From Rhizorhabdus phycosphaerae (GTDB lineage Bacteria > Pseudomonadota > Alphaproteobacteria > Sphingomonadales > Sphingomonadaceae), in the NCBI RefSeq assembly GCF_011044255.1, contig NZ_CP049107.1, forward strand, positions 2,195,501-2,259,500: a stretch of 64,000 nucleotides of DNA. The letters are read 5' to 3'. The notes beneath the pieces were generated by a model, which had not been told where the DNA came from, did not search any database, and worked only from the letters and a program-made list of their open reading frames with translations. Below, one piece after another: positions 1-9,659 of the stretch (position 1 is its first letter; every line of letters starts with the position of its first letter). Position numbers and translations under genes: made by a program.

Positions 1-126
1 GTCAGCGCAGGGGTGCGTGTTCGGAACCTGTTCGACGAAGTCTATCCGCGCGCAACCTATGGCACCACCCAGTGGGTGCTCGGCGATCCGCGCAACGTGG
101 AGTTCACGATCAATGCTGCGTTCTGA
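1..126 (+). CDS. TonB-dependent receptor, C-terminal fragment (gene starts outside the window)
   Basis: Frame 1 is open from the first base to a TGA at 124-126 and encodes 41 residues. They contain VRNLFDEVYP and end in a phenylalanine, which is the usual last strand of a TonB-dependent outer-membrane receptor barrel. Such receptors import siderophores, cobalamin or carbohydrates. The next gene starts 14 bases inside this one, so the two are probably translationally coupled. The PepSY neighbour suggests iron-siderophore uptake rather than B12, but the substrate cannot be read from this fragment. Confidence 0.8.
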   Translation, partial: VSAGVRVRNLFDEVYPRATYGTTQWVLGDPRNVEFTINAAF

Positions 127-1603
127 CGCAGCATTGAAAAGGGGAAAGCGGTGGCTCTACTGGAGCCACCGCTGGACCGGAATCGTCCTGTGTGCGCTCT
201 TCGCGATCTGGTTCCTGTCGGGCGTGGTGATGATGTACGTCCCCTTCCCCTCCTTCCGGGATGCGGAGCGTGTCTCGCGAGCGGCACCGATCGACTGGGA
301 GCAGGTCAAGGTCCGCCCGGATGAGGCGCTGTCCAAGCTGGGTGCCCCCATGTTTCCGGACGATATGCGCCTTGAGATGACGGGGCACGAACCCGTGTAT
401 CGGATAACCGACAAGGATGGCCGGCACGCGGTTTCGGCGCGGACTGGCGCACTATTGGGGCCGGTCGGCCGCAACCGGGCCATCGACATTGCCGAGGCGA
501 TGACGGGGGCCGCCGCTGAATCTGCGGAGCTGGTGGAGCACGACCAATGGGTGGTGACGAGGGCCTATGCGAAGATCGCCCCCTTCTGGCGGGTCCGGAT
601 GGCCGATGGCCTGGGCACGGACACGTATGTTGCGCAGAAGACCGGAGAGATCGTCCAGAACACCGATCGCCGGGAGCGCTTCTGGAACTGGCTGGGTGCC
701 GTACCGCACTGGATCTATTTCGAAATGCTCCGGATCTGTCAGGAACCCTGGCGGCAGACGGTGATCTGGACATCGGGCATCGGCACCATCGGCGCGATCA
801 CGGGCATGTGGATCGGCATCCTGCGCCTCCGGATGAGGACGCGATACAGGTCCAGTTCCGTCAGTCCCTATCGGGGCTGGATGAAGTGGCACCACATCGC
901 CGGGCTGATCGGGGGCGTGTTCCTCATCGGCTGGATATTCAGCGGCTGGATATCGATGAGCCCCTTCGGGGCAATGGGCCAAGGCGGCGCCGAAATCGGC
1001 GAGCGCTACGCCGGAGAGCAGCCTCCCCGCTTCGCCTCCACCAACCTCGCGGCGCTCGCCAGAATGGCGGAGGGCGCGCGTGAGTTGCGCTTCCTCACCA
1101 TCGGCGGTCGGCCGACGATCCTGGCCGTCGATGCGGAGAATCGCGGCAGGGCGCTGGATGGCGTAACCGCGGCCCCGGTTCGTCACAGCCTGGAAGCGCT
1201 GACGAAACTGGCCAGACGATCTGTCAGAGAGGGCCAGCTGGTGGAAACGGCCTTGCTCACGCAATATGACCTCTACTGGTATGCGACGGGCGATCTGCGC
1301 CACGACGACCGGCCGCTGCCGGTGCTGCGGCTGGCCTTCGATGACCCTCAGGCAAGCTGGCTGTACATCGATCCCTCGACGGGCGTGCTGCTCGGCCACT
1401 CCATCCAGGGACGCCGCACCTATCGCTGGCTGTTCAGTGCCCTGCACAGCTTCGATCTGCCGATATTGCTCGAATATCGGCCGTTGCGAGATGGGCTGAT
1501 GATCCTGCTGTCGATTGCGGGGCTGATCGTGTCGATCAGCGGCATTGTCGTAGGTTGGCGTCATCTGCGCAAGAAGCGGTCGTCCGAGCGGGGAAAGGTA
1601 TGA
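113..1603 (+). CDS. PepSY-associated transmembrane protein
   Basis: This 496-residue inner-membrane protein belongs to the PepSY_TM group, often found beside TonB-dependent siderophore receptors and possibly acting in periplasmic reduction or release of the imported metal. Four hydrophobic helices are visible: one at the N-terminus (WTGIVLCALFAIWFLSGVVM), two in the middle (around VIWTSGIGTIGAITGMW and WHHIAGLIGGVFLIGWIFSG) and one near the C-terminus (LMILLSIAGLIVSISGIVVGW region). PepSY-like periplasmic segments separate them. The ATG at 113 is chosen because MLRSDAALKRGKRWLYW leads straight into the first helix and overlaps the receptor stop. An upstream ATG at 17 would only read receptor sequence out of frame. 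The family is firm; the role is inferred from context. Confidence 0.85.
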   Translation: MLRSDAALKRGKRWLYWSHRWTGIVLCALFAIWFLSGVVMMYVPFPSFRDAERVSRAAPIDWEQVKVRPDEALSKLGAPMFPDDMRLEMTGHEPVYRITDKDGRHAVSARTGALLGPVGRNRAIDIAEAMTGAAAESAELVEHDQWVVTRAYAKIAPFWRVRMADGLGTDTYVAQKTGEIVQNTDRRERFWNWLGAVPHWIYFEMLRICQEPWRQTVIWTSGIGTIGAITGMWIGILRLRMRTRYRSSSVSPYRGWMKWHHIAGLIGGVFLIGWIFSGWISMSPFGAMGQGGAEIGERYAGEQPPRFASTNLAALARMAEGARELRFLTIGGRPTILAVDAENRGRALDGVTAAPVRHSLEALTKLARRSVREGQLVETALLTQYDLYWYATGDLRHDDRPLPVLRLAFDDPQASWLYIDPSTGVLLGHSIQGRRTYRWLFSALHSFDLPILLEYRPLRDGLMILLSIAGLIVSISGIVVGWRHLRKKRSSERGKV

Positions 1604-1730
1604 CGGAGGCCGTGCGGATCCGATCGCGGCGGGTTACCGATGGCGCGGTGCAATGAAGGATTGGCCTGCGCTTCGATTCCGATTATGCGCCATGTCGGGC
1701 CGATCGATTTTGTTCGGCTCATAGATCGCG
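1604..1730. other. Intergenic region upstream of the cobalamin riboswitch
   Basis: This stretch separates the PepSY gene from the riboswitch. It should hold the promoter of the cobalamin operon, but I cannot pick out convincing -35/-10 boxes. No coding sequence is supported. Confidence 0.4.
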
Positions 1731-1935
1731 CTGGTGCCCGAAAGGGCTTAAAATGGGAATGCGGTGCGGGAGCCAATCCCAAATCCGCAGCTGTCCCTGC
1801 AACTGTGAGCGGTGAGCGAGGTGCCATCGTCGGCCGACCTTCGGGTAGGCGGACAGTCACTGGGAAGGCCTTAGGGCCCCCGGGAAGGCCGTGCACCAAG
1901 CTGTGACCCGCGAGCCAGGAGACCTGCCAACGCAC
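1731..1935 (+). promoter_or_regulatory. Cobalamin (AdoCbl) riboswitch
   Basis: The conserved blocks of the cobalamin riboswitch occur in order. They are a GGTGCCCGAAAGGGC opening stem, GGGAATGCGGTGC, a CCCTGCAACTGTGAGCGG block (B12-box region), CACTGGGAAGGCC, and the diagnostic GAGCCAGGAGACCTGCC near 1912-1928. It lies upstream of cobW-cobN-cobO, which fits feedback control of cobalamin synthesis. When coenzyme B12 binds, such elements normally reduce expression downstream. The identification is by motif; the exact ends are approximate. Confidence 0.93.
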
Positions 1936-2178
1936 CGGTCGCTCTTGCCTTGATCCAGGGGATGGTCACGGCACGGTTTCTCTCCGTCTGAGCGACGAAC
2001 GATGCGGCGGGTGCCGCACGGTTGCGTGACAACGGGTGCCTTTGGCGCCCGCCCGTCGTCGCGCGCCGGCCGTTCGGCAATCGAACGGTAAGCCCCGCCA
2101 CCGCTGCTCAGGTGCCGGGAGAGTCCCGATGAAGGCCATTGCTGTCGATCCGTCCGCTGCCCGGCGGAGTGCTTGCGC
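1936..2178 (+). promoter_or_regulatory. Long leader between the riboswitch and cobW (probable expression platform)
   Basis: About 240 bases separate the riboswitch core from the cobW start codon, and no open frame here resembles a protein. A hairpin CGGGTGCC-TTT-GGCGCCCG lies in the middle (about 2034-2052), and the Shine-Dalgarno region of cobW is poor. The segment probably holds the switching hairpins that regulate termination or translation. This is inferred from position and not demonstrated. Confidence 0.4.
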
Positions 2179-3225
2179 ATGAGCAGGATACCGACGACCG
2201 TCATCACCGGCTTCCTGGGGGCGGGAAAGACGACGCTGATCCGGCATCTCCTGGAGAATGCCAAAGGTCGCCGGCTCGCGCTGATCGTCAACGAATTTGG
2301 TGATGTCGGAGTCGACGGCGAACTGCTCCGCGGCTGCAACGAAGAGGCCTGTCCCGAGGACGACATCGTCGAGCTGGCCAATGGCTGCATCTGCTGCACC
2401 GTCGCCGACGATTTCCTGCCGACGATGCTGAAGCTGCTCGATCGCCCCAACCCGCCCGAGCATATCATCATCGAAACCTCCGGCCTGGCCCTGCCCAAGC
2501 CGCTGGTAAAGGCGTTCCAGTGGCCCGACATCCGCACCCGCGCGACCGTCGACGGCGTGCTCGCCGTGATCGACGCCGACGCGGTGTCGGCGGGACGCTT
2601 CGCGAGTGACGAGGCGGCCTTGGCGCTCGCCCGTGCCGCCGATCCGACACTCGACCATGACAGCCCGCTCGAAGAGCTGTTCGAGGACCAGCTCGCCTGT
2701 GCCGACCTGGTCATTCTCAACAAGGCCGACCTGGTCGACACTGGCAAGCTCGGCCAGATCGAAAACGATATTTCGGCAGATACGCGCAGCGGCGTGAAGG
2801 TCATCCGGGCCAGTCATGGCGCGGTCGATATCGGGGTTCTGCTGGGCCTGGTCGCTGGCGCCGAGGATGATCTCGACACCCGCCCGTCGCATCATGACGC
2901 CGACCCCGATCATGATCATGACGATTTCGACAGCTTCGTACTGAAGGGCGGCGATATCGATCGGATCGAGCCGCTCCTGGCCGCCATGTCCGAGATCATC
3001 GAGACGCATGACATATTGCGGATCAAGGGCCTTGTCTCGGTCGCCGGCAAGCCGGCCCGGATGGTCATCCAGGCGGTCGGCCCGCGCATCCAGCATCATT
3101 ATGATCGAAGCTGGAAAGCCGAGGAGGTCCGTCAGTCACAGCTCGTCGTGATCGGTCAGAAAGGTATCGATCAGCCAGCGATAGAGGCAGCGTTGCTGGC
3201 ATTGCTGAACGGCGCCAGCGCCTGA
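2179..3225 (+). CDS. cobW: CobW-family GTPase of cobalamin biosynthesis
   Basis: This 348-residue cytosolic GTP-binding metallochaperone belongs to the G3E/COG0523 family. It has Walker A GFLGAGKTT (11-19), the metal-binding CxCC motif GCICC (Cys70, 72, 73), the guanine-specificity NKAD (181-184) and a His/Asp-rich stretch (HHDADPDHDHDD, about 238-249) that probably binds metal. CobW is thought to supply cobalt to the CobNST chelatase, and cobN follows directly with a TGATG overlap. The ATG at 2179 is preferred over an in-frame TTG two codons upstream. Regulation is probably by the riboswitch upstream. Confidence 0.93.
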   Translation: MSRIPTTVITGFLGAGKTTLIRHLLENAKGRRLALIVNEFGDVGVDGELLRGCNEEACPEDDIVELANGCICCTVADDFLPTMLKLLDRPNPPEHIIIETSGLALPKPLVKAFQWPDIRTRATVDGVLAVIDADAVSAGRFASDEAALALARAADPTLDHDSPLEELFEDQLACADLVILNKADLVDTGKLGQIENDISADTRSGVKVIRASHGAVDIGVLLGLVAGAEDDLDTRPSHHDADPDHDHDDFDSFVLKGGDIDRIEPLLAAMSEIIETHDILRIKGLVSVAGKPARMVIQAVGPRIQHHYDRSWKAEEVRQSQLVVIGQKGIDQPAIEAALLALLNGASA

Positions 3226-6200
3226 TGCATCTTCTGGCCGCCACACCCGGGACGGTTTCGAACGGCGACGAGGCGATCGATCTCGCCCAGTCGCCGGGCG
3301 AGATCATAGTCCTGACGATGGCGGACAGTGATCTGGCATGCTTTTCGCGGGCGGCCGAAGCGCTTGGTGACGGGGCGCCGTCGATCCGGCTCGTCAACCT
3401 GCTCCAGCTCAGGCACCCCTATTCGGTCGACCTCTATGTCGAGAAGGTGATCGCGCATGCGAAGTTCGTCTGCGTGGTGCTGCTCGGCGGCAAGGCCTAT
3501 TGGCCTTATGGCGTCGACGAGATCGCGCGCGTGGCGCGCGAGCGAGGAATCGCCTTCGTGGCGATCGCCGACGGCCGCGAGCCCGACCCGACGCTCGATG
3601 CAGCTTCGACCTTGCCCGACGACATTCGCGAACGACTGCGCGCCTATCTGCGGCAGGGCGGGGTCACGAATGCGACGAACTTCCTGCGCCACGCCGCGCA
3701 GCTGATTGGGCTCGATGCGGGGCGGCCCGATGATCCGATCCCGGTCGCCGATGCCGGCTTGCATCTGCACGGGCATGAGCGGCCGTCGCTCGATGATGTG
3801 CGGGCCCGCTGGGTGGTGGGGCGGCCGGTCGCACTGGTCACCTTCTATCGGGCGTTGACCATCGCCGGCACGCTTGAGGCGGTGGACGCGCTGGTCTCTG
3901 CGCTTGAGGCGCGAGCGCTCAACGTAGTCGCGGTCTATGTCCGGTCCTTGCGCGAGCCCTTCGCGATCGACTGGTTGCGCGGCGTGATCGGAGAGACCGC
4001 CCCGGATGTGATCCTCAACGCGACATCGTTCGCCGCGTCGTCACCCGGCGATGATCGCCTGGGCGCCGTGCTCGAGCAGGCCGATTGCCCGATCCTGCAG
4101 ACCGTCTTCGCCGGGGTCGAGGAAGGCGCCTGGCGTGACAGCGCCCGTGGTCTCGGCGTGCGCGATCTGGCGATGAATGTCGCGCTGCCCGAGGTCGACG
4201 GCCGGCTGTTCACCCGCGCCATCGCCTTCAAGGCGTCCGAGCGGTTCGACACGCGTACCGAATGCGGCATCGTCGTTCCAAGGATTGCGCCGGATCGGGT
4301 CGCCTTCGTCGCCGATCTTGCGTCCGGCTGGGCCCGGCTGCGGCGAACCCCCGCCGCCGACCGGAGGATCGCGCTGATCCTCGCCAACTATCCCAATCGC
4401 GATGGCCGCATCGGCAATGGCGTGGGCCTCGATACGCCCGCAAGTGCCGGCGCGATCCTCGGCGCGCTGCGCCAGGCGGGCTATGATGTGGGCGATGCGC
4501 CAGGGGATGGCGCGGCGCTGATGCCGATCATGCTGGGGGGCGTGACCAACGCGCTCGACTCGATCGACCGGCCCGGCGAGATCGCCCTGTCGCTCGCCGA
4601 CTATCATGCGGCCTTCGGTGCGCTGCCCGAAGCCGTAAGGAAGGCGGTCTCCGAGCGCTGGGGCATGCCCATGTCGGACCCATTCATCCGCGACGGTGCT
4701 TTCCGCCTGGCGGTCCACCGCTTCGGCAATGTCGCAGTCGCGGTCCAGCCGGCGCGCGGTTACAATATCGATCCGAAGACCAGCTATCATGACCCGGCGC
4801 TGGTTCCGCCGCACGGCTATCTGGCGTTCCATTTCTGGGTGAACCGCCATTTTGGGGCACATGCGGTTGTCCATGTCGGCAAGCACGGCAATCTCGAATG
4901 GCTGCCCGGCAAGGCGCTGGCGCTGTCCGAGGCCTGTTTTCCCGAGGTCTGCGCGGGCCCGGTGCCGCAGCTCTATCCCTTCATCGTCAACGATCCGGGC
5001 GAGGGAACCCAGGCGAAAAGACGGATCGGCGCGGCGATCATCGATCACCTGACTCCGCCGCTGACGCGCGCCGAGAGCTATGGCCCTCTCAAGCAGCTCG
5101 AGGCGCTGGTCGACGAATATTATCTCGCGGCCGGCATGGATCCGCGCCGTATCCACCATCTCAAGGGCGAGATCCTGAACCTCGCGCGCTCGCAGGGGCT
5201 CGACACCGATGCCGGTGCGATAGGCGATGGCGACGATGCGCTGGCCGCACTCGACAACTATCTGTGCGAGCTCAAGGAAATGCAGATCCGTGATGGACTG
5301 CATGTGTTCACGGAATCTCCCGTGGGCCGGTTGCGCACCGATCTTCTGATCGCCCTGTCGCGGACGCCGCGTGGCTACGACCTGCCTGGCCAGGCCTCGC
5401 TGCTGCGTGCTCTTGCCGATGATCTGGGGCTCGGTTTCGATCCGCTCGATTGCCGGATGAGCGATCCGTGGGAGGGGGGCAGGCCCGTAGAGCTCGAAGA
5501 GCTTTCGGAGGACCTCTGGCGTACGCTGGGCGACACGGTCGAGCGGCTGGAACTGCTGGCTATCGCCCTGGTCGAGGGGCGGCCCGCTCCCGGCCCGGCA
5601 TCCGAAGCCGTGATGGATATGGTACTGGGAGATCTGTCGCGTCGGGTCGATGCGTGCGGAACCGCCGAACGGAACGCGCTCCTCGCCGGGCTCGATGGCC
5701 GCTTCATTCGCCCCGGGCCTTCCGGCGCGCCCACACGGGGACGCCCCGATGTGCTGCCGACCGGCCGCAATTTCTACTCGGTCGACACGCGATCGGTGCC
5801 GACCGCCACGGCATGGGAGTTGGGCCAGCGTTCGGCGCAGCTGCTGGTAGAGGATTACCTCCAGCAGGAAGGCGAATATCCCAGGGCGATGGCGCTAAGC
5901 GCCTGGGGCACGGCCAACATGCGGACTGGCGGCGATGACATCGCTCAGGCGCTCGCCCTGATGGGCGTTCGGCCGCGCTGGGACTGGACGTCGGGCCGGG
6001 TGATCGGATTCGAGGTGATGAAGGTCACCGAGCTGGGCCGTCCACGCGTGGATGTCACCTTCAGGGTCTCGGGCTTCTTCCGCGATGCCTTTCCCGAGCA
6101 GATCGACCTGATGGACTCTGCCGCCCGGGCGGTGATGGCGCTGGACGAGCCGGCCGAGGACAATCCCGCCGCCGCGCGCTATCGCGAGGAGACCGCACGG

Positions 6201-6944
6201 TTGATCGCGGAGGGCGGCGATCCCAAGGCCTCGGCGCTGCGCGCGGGCTATCGCGTCTATGGCTCGAAGCCGGGGGCCTATGGTGCCGGTCTCCAGGCGA
6301 TGATCGACGAGAAGGTGTGGCACGACCGCGCCGATCTCGCGAACGTCTATCTCGACTGGGGCAGCTACGCCTATGGCTCCGGCGTCGAGGGCGATGCCGA
6401 GCGCGCGCTGTTCAGCGAGCGGCTGAGCCAGGCCGATGCCGTTGTCCAGAACCAGGACAATCGCGAGCACGACCTGCTCGACAGCGACGACTATTACCAG
6501 TTCGAGGGTGGGATCGCCGCCGCCGTCGAGCATCTGAAGGGCAGGCGGCCGCGCTCCTACCACAATGACCACAGCCGCCCGGAACGCCCGGTCATCCGCA
6601 CGCTGGAGGACGAGATCGGCCGGGTGGTCCGCGCCCGCGTCACCAACCCCAAATGGATCGCGGGCGTGATGCGCCACGGCTATAAGGGTGCGTTCGAGAT
6701 CGCGGCCTCGGTCGACTATCTCTTCGCCTTCGCCGCGACCACCCATGCCGTTCGCGATCACCACTTCGACGCTGTCCACGCAGCCTTCATCGAGGACGAG
6801 AGGGTTCGCGCCTTCATGGCCGAGGCCAATCCCGCCGCCTTGCGTGAAACCGCCGCCCGTCTCGCCGAGGCGCTCGACCGCGGCATGTGGAAACCCAAAT
6901 CCAACAGTGCGGGCATCTTGCTCGCCCAGCTCCAGGGAGCCTGA
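3225..6944 (+). CDS. cobN: Cobaltochelatase large subunit CobN
   Basis: This 1239-residue protein is the porphyrin-binding subunit of the aerobic ATP-dependent cobaltochelatase, which inserts cobalt into hydrogenobyrinic acid a,c-diamide together with CobS and CobT. Its length and the conserved block HVGKHGNLEWLPGK match CobN/magnesium chelatase H-type proteins. CobS and CobT are not in this window and must be encoded elsewhere. The ATG overlaps the cobW stop, and cobO follows after 2 bases, so this is an operon. Confidence 0.95.
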   Translation: MHLLAATPGTVSNGDEAIDLAQSPGEIIVLTMADSDLACFSRAAEALGDGAPSIRLVNLLQLRHPYSVDLYVEKVIAHAKFVCVVLLGGKAYWPYGVDEIARVARERGIAFVAIADGREPDPTLDAASTLPDDIRERLRAYLRQGGVTNATNFLRHAAQLIGLDAGRPDDPIPVADAGLHLHGHERPSLDDVRARWVVGRPVALVTFYRALTIAGTLEAVDALVSALEARALNVVAVYVRSLREPFAIDWLRGVIGETAPDVILNATSFAASSPGDDRLGAVLEQADCPILQTVFAGVEEGAWRDSARGLGVRDLAMNVALPEVDGRLFTRAIAFKASERFDTRTECGIVVPRIAPDRVAFVADLASGWARLRRTPAADRRIALILANYPNRDGRIGNGVGLDTPASAGAILGALRQAGYDVGDAPGDGAALMPIMLGGVTNALDSIDRPGEIALSLADYHAAFGALPEAVRKAVSERWGMPMSDPFIRDGAFRLAVHRFGNVAVAVQPARGYNIDPKTSYHDPALVPPHGYLAFHFWVNRHFGAHAVVHVGKHGNLEWLPGKALALSEACFPEVCAGPVPQLYPFIVNDPGEGTQAKRRIGAAIIDHLTPPLTRAESYGPLKQLEALVDEYYLAAGMDPRRIHHLKGEILNLARSQGLDTDAGAIGDGDDALAALDNYLCELKEMQIRDGLHVFTESPVGRLRTDLLIALSRTPRGYDLPGQASLLRALADDLGLGFDPLDCRMSDPWEGGRPVELEELSEDLWRTLGDTVERLELLAIALVEGRPAPGPASEAVMDMVLGDLSRRVDACGTAERNALLAGLDGRFIRPGPSGAPTRGRPDVLPTGRNFYSVDTRSVPTATAWELGQRSAQLLVEDYLQQEGEYPRAMALSAWGTANMRTGGDDIAQALALMGVRPRWDWTSGRVIGFEVMKVTELGRPRVDVTFRVSGFFRDAFPEQIDLMDSAARAVMALDEPAEDNPAAARYREETARLIAEGGDPKASALRAGYRVYGSKPGAYGAGLQAMIDEKVWHDRADLANVYLDWGSYAYGSGVEGDAERALFSERLSQADAVVQNQDNREHDLLDSDDYYQFEGGIAAAVEHLKGRRPRSYHNDHSRPERPVIRTLEDEIGRVVRARVTNPKWIAGVMRHGYKGAFEIAASVDYLFAFAATTHAVRDHHFDAVHAAFIEDERVRAFMAEANPAALRETAARLAEALDRGMWKPKSNSAGILLAQLQGA

Positions 6945-6946
6945 CG

Positions 6947-7555
6947 ATGAAGGAACGCACCGCAGAGCAACATGCCGAGAAGATGAAGAAGAAGCAGGCC
7001 GCCCATGACAGGATCGTCGCATCGAAGACGATCGAGAAGGGCCTGCTGATCGTCAACACCGGCAAGGGGAAAGGCAAGACCACCGCAGCGCTCGGCATGG
7101 TCGTCCGCGCGATCGGGCATGGAAAGAAGGTCGGCGTCGTCCAGTTCGTGAAGGGCGCGATGACGACCGGCGAGAAGGTCGTTTTCGATGCCTTTCCCGA
7201 CCAGATCGAGTTCAAGCCGATGGGCGAAGGCTTCACCTGGAACACCCAGGATCGCGCCCGCGACATGGCGATGGCGCGCAGCGCGTGGGACGAGGTCAAG
7301 CGCATGATAGCCGATCCGAGCTACGAGATGGTGCTCGCGGACGAGTTGAACATCGTCCTCCGCTACGACTATCTGCCGCTCGACGAAGTGCTCGAAGTAC
7401 TCGCGGCCAGGCCCGCGATGACCCATGTTCTCGTCACTGGCCGCAATGCGCCCGACGCGATGATCGAGGCCGCCGATCTCGTTACCGAGATGACGCTGAT
7501 CAAGCATCCTTTCCGCGAGCAGGGCGTCAAGGCGCAGGCAGGCATCGAATTCTGA
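6947..7555 (+). CDS. cobO: Cob(I)yrinic acid a,c-diamide adenosyltransferase CobO
   Basis: This 202-residue enzyme transfers the adenosyl group of ATP to reduced cobalt of corrinoids (CobA/CobO/BtuR family). An N-terminal Lys/Glu-rich segment is followed by the P-loop GKGKGKTT (39-46) typical of the family. The C-terminal HPFREQGVKAQAGIEF is the usual CobO ending. The gene lies two bases after cobN, as in many alphaproteobacterial B12 operons. Confidence 0.95.
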   Translation: MKERTAEQHAEKMKKKQAAHDRIVASKTIEKGLLIVNTGKGKGKTTAALGMVVRAIGHGKKVGVVQFVKGAMTTGEKVVFDAFPDQIEFKPMGEGFTWNTQDRARDMAMARSAWDEVKRMIADPSYEMVLADELNIVLRYDYLPLDEVLEVLAARPAMTHVLVTGRNAPDAMIEAADLVTEMTLIKHPFREQGVKAQAGIEF

Positions 7556-7713
7556 TGATTGCCCGCGCGGCGCCCAGCCCGGACGATCCGACGGCCGCCT
7601 CGATCGAGGCGCCTGCCTTGCGCATGGTGCCGACCGGCCATGGTGGGAAGGCTTGCGTTACCAGGAAAGGGAAAGGCGGAGCCGGCAGAGCCGCGCCTCT
7701 CGGACGGCCTATG
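7556..7713. other. Convergent intergenic region
   Basis: The region lies between the cobO stop and the stop of the minus-strand binding-protein gene. The plus-strand frame beginning ATGATTGCC at 7555 continues antisense through the next gene and has no family features, so I do not call it. No clear terminator is seen. Confidence 0.4.
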
Positions 7714-8556
7714 TCAGCGTGCGCGGGTGGGAGTCTGCTGCGCGGCGACCACCTGCTCCGCAAGGCTGCGTGCTGCCTCGACATAGGCTGGCCCGCCGCA
7801 GACCGTCCACGCCTGCGGAAGCCGAATGCGCGGAATGTCTCTGAGGGCGGGATGGTGAAGCATTTCGGTACCCTGGTCTCGTACCCGCTCGGTCGCGCTC
7901 TCGACGATCAGATAATCGGGATGAGCCGCGACCAGTTGCTCGATGGAGAGCTGCGAGAGTGCGGGCTTGCCGAGCTTGCCGGCCAGGTTGATCAGCCCGA
8001 CGCGCTGCATCAAGTCGTCGATCAGGGTACCGGTTCCCGTCATGTACCCGCGCCGCTGATAATAAGCGGCGACCCGGCCGCTACGGACGCGGGGCAGAGC
8101 GGCAAGTTCCGCGTTCATCCGTCGGATCATGGCCTCGCCACGTTCGCGATGGCCGACGGCCGCAGCCACATCGCGGATCTGGCCGATGATCGCATCGTAG
8201 CTCTCGGCCGGGGACAGATCGAGCGTAGGATAGTGCTGCTTCGCGATCGCCGCCCGCGTCCCGTTGCGCCGGCCGGGTGCTGCGACGATCAGATCGGGTT
8301 CGAGCGCGATCACATCCTCAGCCGAGCCGCGTGTCATCGGCATATGGGTAGCGGCGCGTGCGCCAGCCGACATGTCCGGATCGCGCGCGAACCTCGTCAG
8401 CGCCGTGATCTGGCCGGGATCGGCCAGCGCCAGCAGATATTGGTCGGCGCACAGATTGAGCGAGACGATCCGTTTCGGCGGCGCCGCCGACTTCGGCAAA
8501 GGCGCCGTGGCCCCAACGCAGGCAAATGCTGCAACCGCAAACAGGAGTTTTCGCAT
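7714..8556 (-). CDS. Periplasmic binding protein of a cobalamin-type ABC importer (BtuF-like)
   Basis: This 280-residue exported protein has an N-terminal signal peptide (MRKLLFAVAAFACVGA) followed by PPKRIVSLNLCADQYLLALADP. That is the typical first strand of helical-backbone metal/cobalamin receptors (PF01497, BtuF/FecB). It should capture cobalamin, or another chelated metal, in the periplasm for the BtuC/BtuD-like pair encoded divergently just upstream. The substrate is inferred from the adjoining cob genes. A siderophore is possible, since BtuF and FecB proteins look alike. Confidence 0.85.
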   Translation of the reverse strand: MRKLLFAVAAFACVGATAPLPKSAAPPKRIVSLNLCADQYLLALADPGQITALTRFARDPDMSAGARAATHMPMTRGSAEDVIALEPDLIVAAPGRRNGTRAAIAKQHYPTLDLSPAESYDAIIGQIRDVAAAVGHRERGEAMIRRMNAELAALPRVRSGRVAAYYQRRGYMTGTGTLIDDLMQRVGLINLAGKLGKPALSQLSIEQLVAAHPDYLIVESATERVRDQGTEMLHHPALRDIPRIRLPQAWTVCGGPAYVEAARSLAEQVVAAQQTPTRAR

Positions 8557-8660
8557 GGCTAGGTTTTAATCGATCGACACATGGTGACTCACCCCATGAA
8601 CAAGACGGCCCCGGGACACAAGCGTGACGGGGTGACCGATCCAAAGCGAGGTCCTTTTCC

Positions 8661-9659
8661 GTGAATATCGCCCGAAGACATGACCTTCTCGTACCGGGAT
8701 TGATCGCTATTCTCATGCTCGCCGCGACACTGTCATTGCTGATCGGCACCGCGCCGATCGGGCAGGCGCGTCTGCTCGCGGCGCTCGGCGGCCATGGTGA
8801 CCGGATCGCCGAAACCATCCTGTTCGAACTGCGCCTTCCCCGCATGCTGCTGGGCCTTGCCGTCGGCGCGATGCTCGGTCTCGCTGGTGCCGCGCTCCAG
8901 GGCTATCTGCGCAATCCGCTGGCCGAGCCCTCGGTGCTCGGCGCGTCCAACGCCTCGTCGCTGGGTGCGGTCGGGGCGCTTTATTTCGGCTTGGCCGATC
9001 TTCATCCGGCGGTGCTTCCGGTCCTCGCGATCCTGACCGGCCTCGCCGCGCTGTTCCTGCTGTTCGCGCTGGCCGGCCGCTCGGAAAGCCCGCTGACCCT
9101 GGTGCTGGCCGGCATTGCTGTCGCGACATTGGCTGTCGCGGGAATCAGCCTCGCCCTGAACCTGTCGCCCAACCCGTTTGCCGCGATGGAGATCACCACT
9201 TGGCTGCTCGGGTCCCTCGAGAACCGATCCTTCAGCCACATCTGGCTGGCATTGCCCTGTATCGCGGTCGGAACGGTGCTGTTGATAATCGACGGTCGCA
9301 CGCTCGATGCACTGACCCTCGGTGAAGACAATGCGCGCGCACTTGGCGCCGACCTTCGCAAGACGCGGCTGCGCTTGCTGATCGGCGTCGCGATCGGGGT
9401 CGGCGGCGCGGTCGCCGTATCGGGGGCGATAGGCTTCGTCGGGCTGATCGTGCCGCATCTGGTCCGCCCGTTCACCGACCGATCGCCCTCCGCGATCCTG
9501 CTGCCGTCGGCGCTGGCGGGTGCCGCGCTGCTGATGCTGGCGGATGTCGGCGTCCGCCTGGTCCCGACCAGCAATGAGCTCAAGCTGAGCGTGGTCACTG
9601 CCATCATGGGTGTTCCGGTCTTCCTCTTCCACCTCCTCCGGGAGAAGCGCATATGGTGA
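8661..9659 (+). CDS. FecCD/BtuC-family ABC transporter permease
   Basis: This 332-residue polytopic inner-membrane protein has the FecCD hallmarks: RLPRMLLGLAVGAMLGLAGAALQG near residues 65-90, NPLAEPSVLG, and the C-terminal GFVGLIVPHLVR coupling segment. It would form the pore for cobalamin or metal-chelate import. Start is a GTG at 8661 with GCGAGG upstream. The 3' end overlaps the ATPase start by 7 bases. The gene is divergent from the binding protein, with about 100 bases of shared promoter region. Confidence 0.9.
   Translation: MNIARRHDLLVPGLIAILMLAATLSLLIGTAPIGQARLLAALGGHGDRIAETILFELRLPRMLLGLAVGAMLGLAGAALQGYLRNPLAEPSVLGASNASSLGAVGALYFGLADLHPAVLPVLAILTGLAALFLLFALAGRSESPLTLVLAGIAVATLAVAGISLALNLSPNPFAAMEITTWLLGSLENRSFSHIWLALPCIAVGTVLLIIDGRTLDALTLGEDNARALGADLRKTRLRLLIGVAIGVGGAVAVSGAIGFVGLIVPHLVRPFTDRSPSAILLPSALAGAALLMLADVGVRLVPTSNELKLSVVTAIMGVPVFLFHLLREKRIW

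Noticed and set aside
7285-8562. Open plus-strand frame running from cobO through the binding-protein gene
   Set aside because: It lies antisense to a clear periplasmic binding protein and out of frame with cobO; no domain is recognisable.
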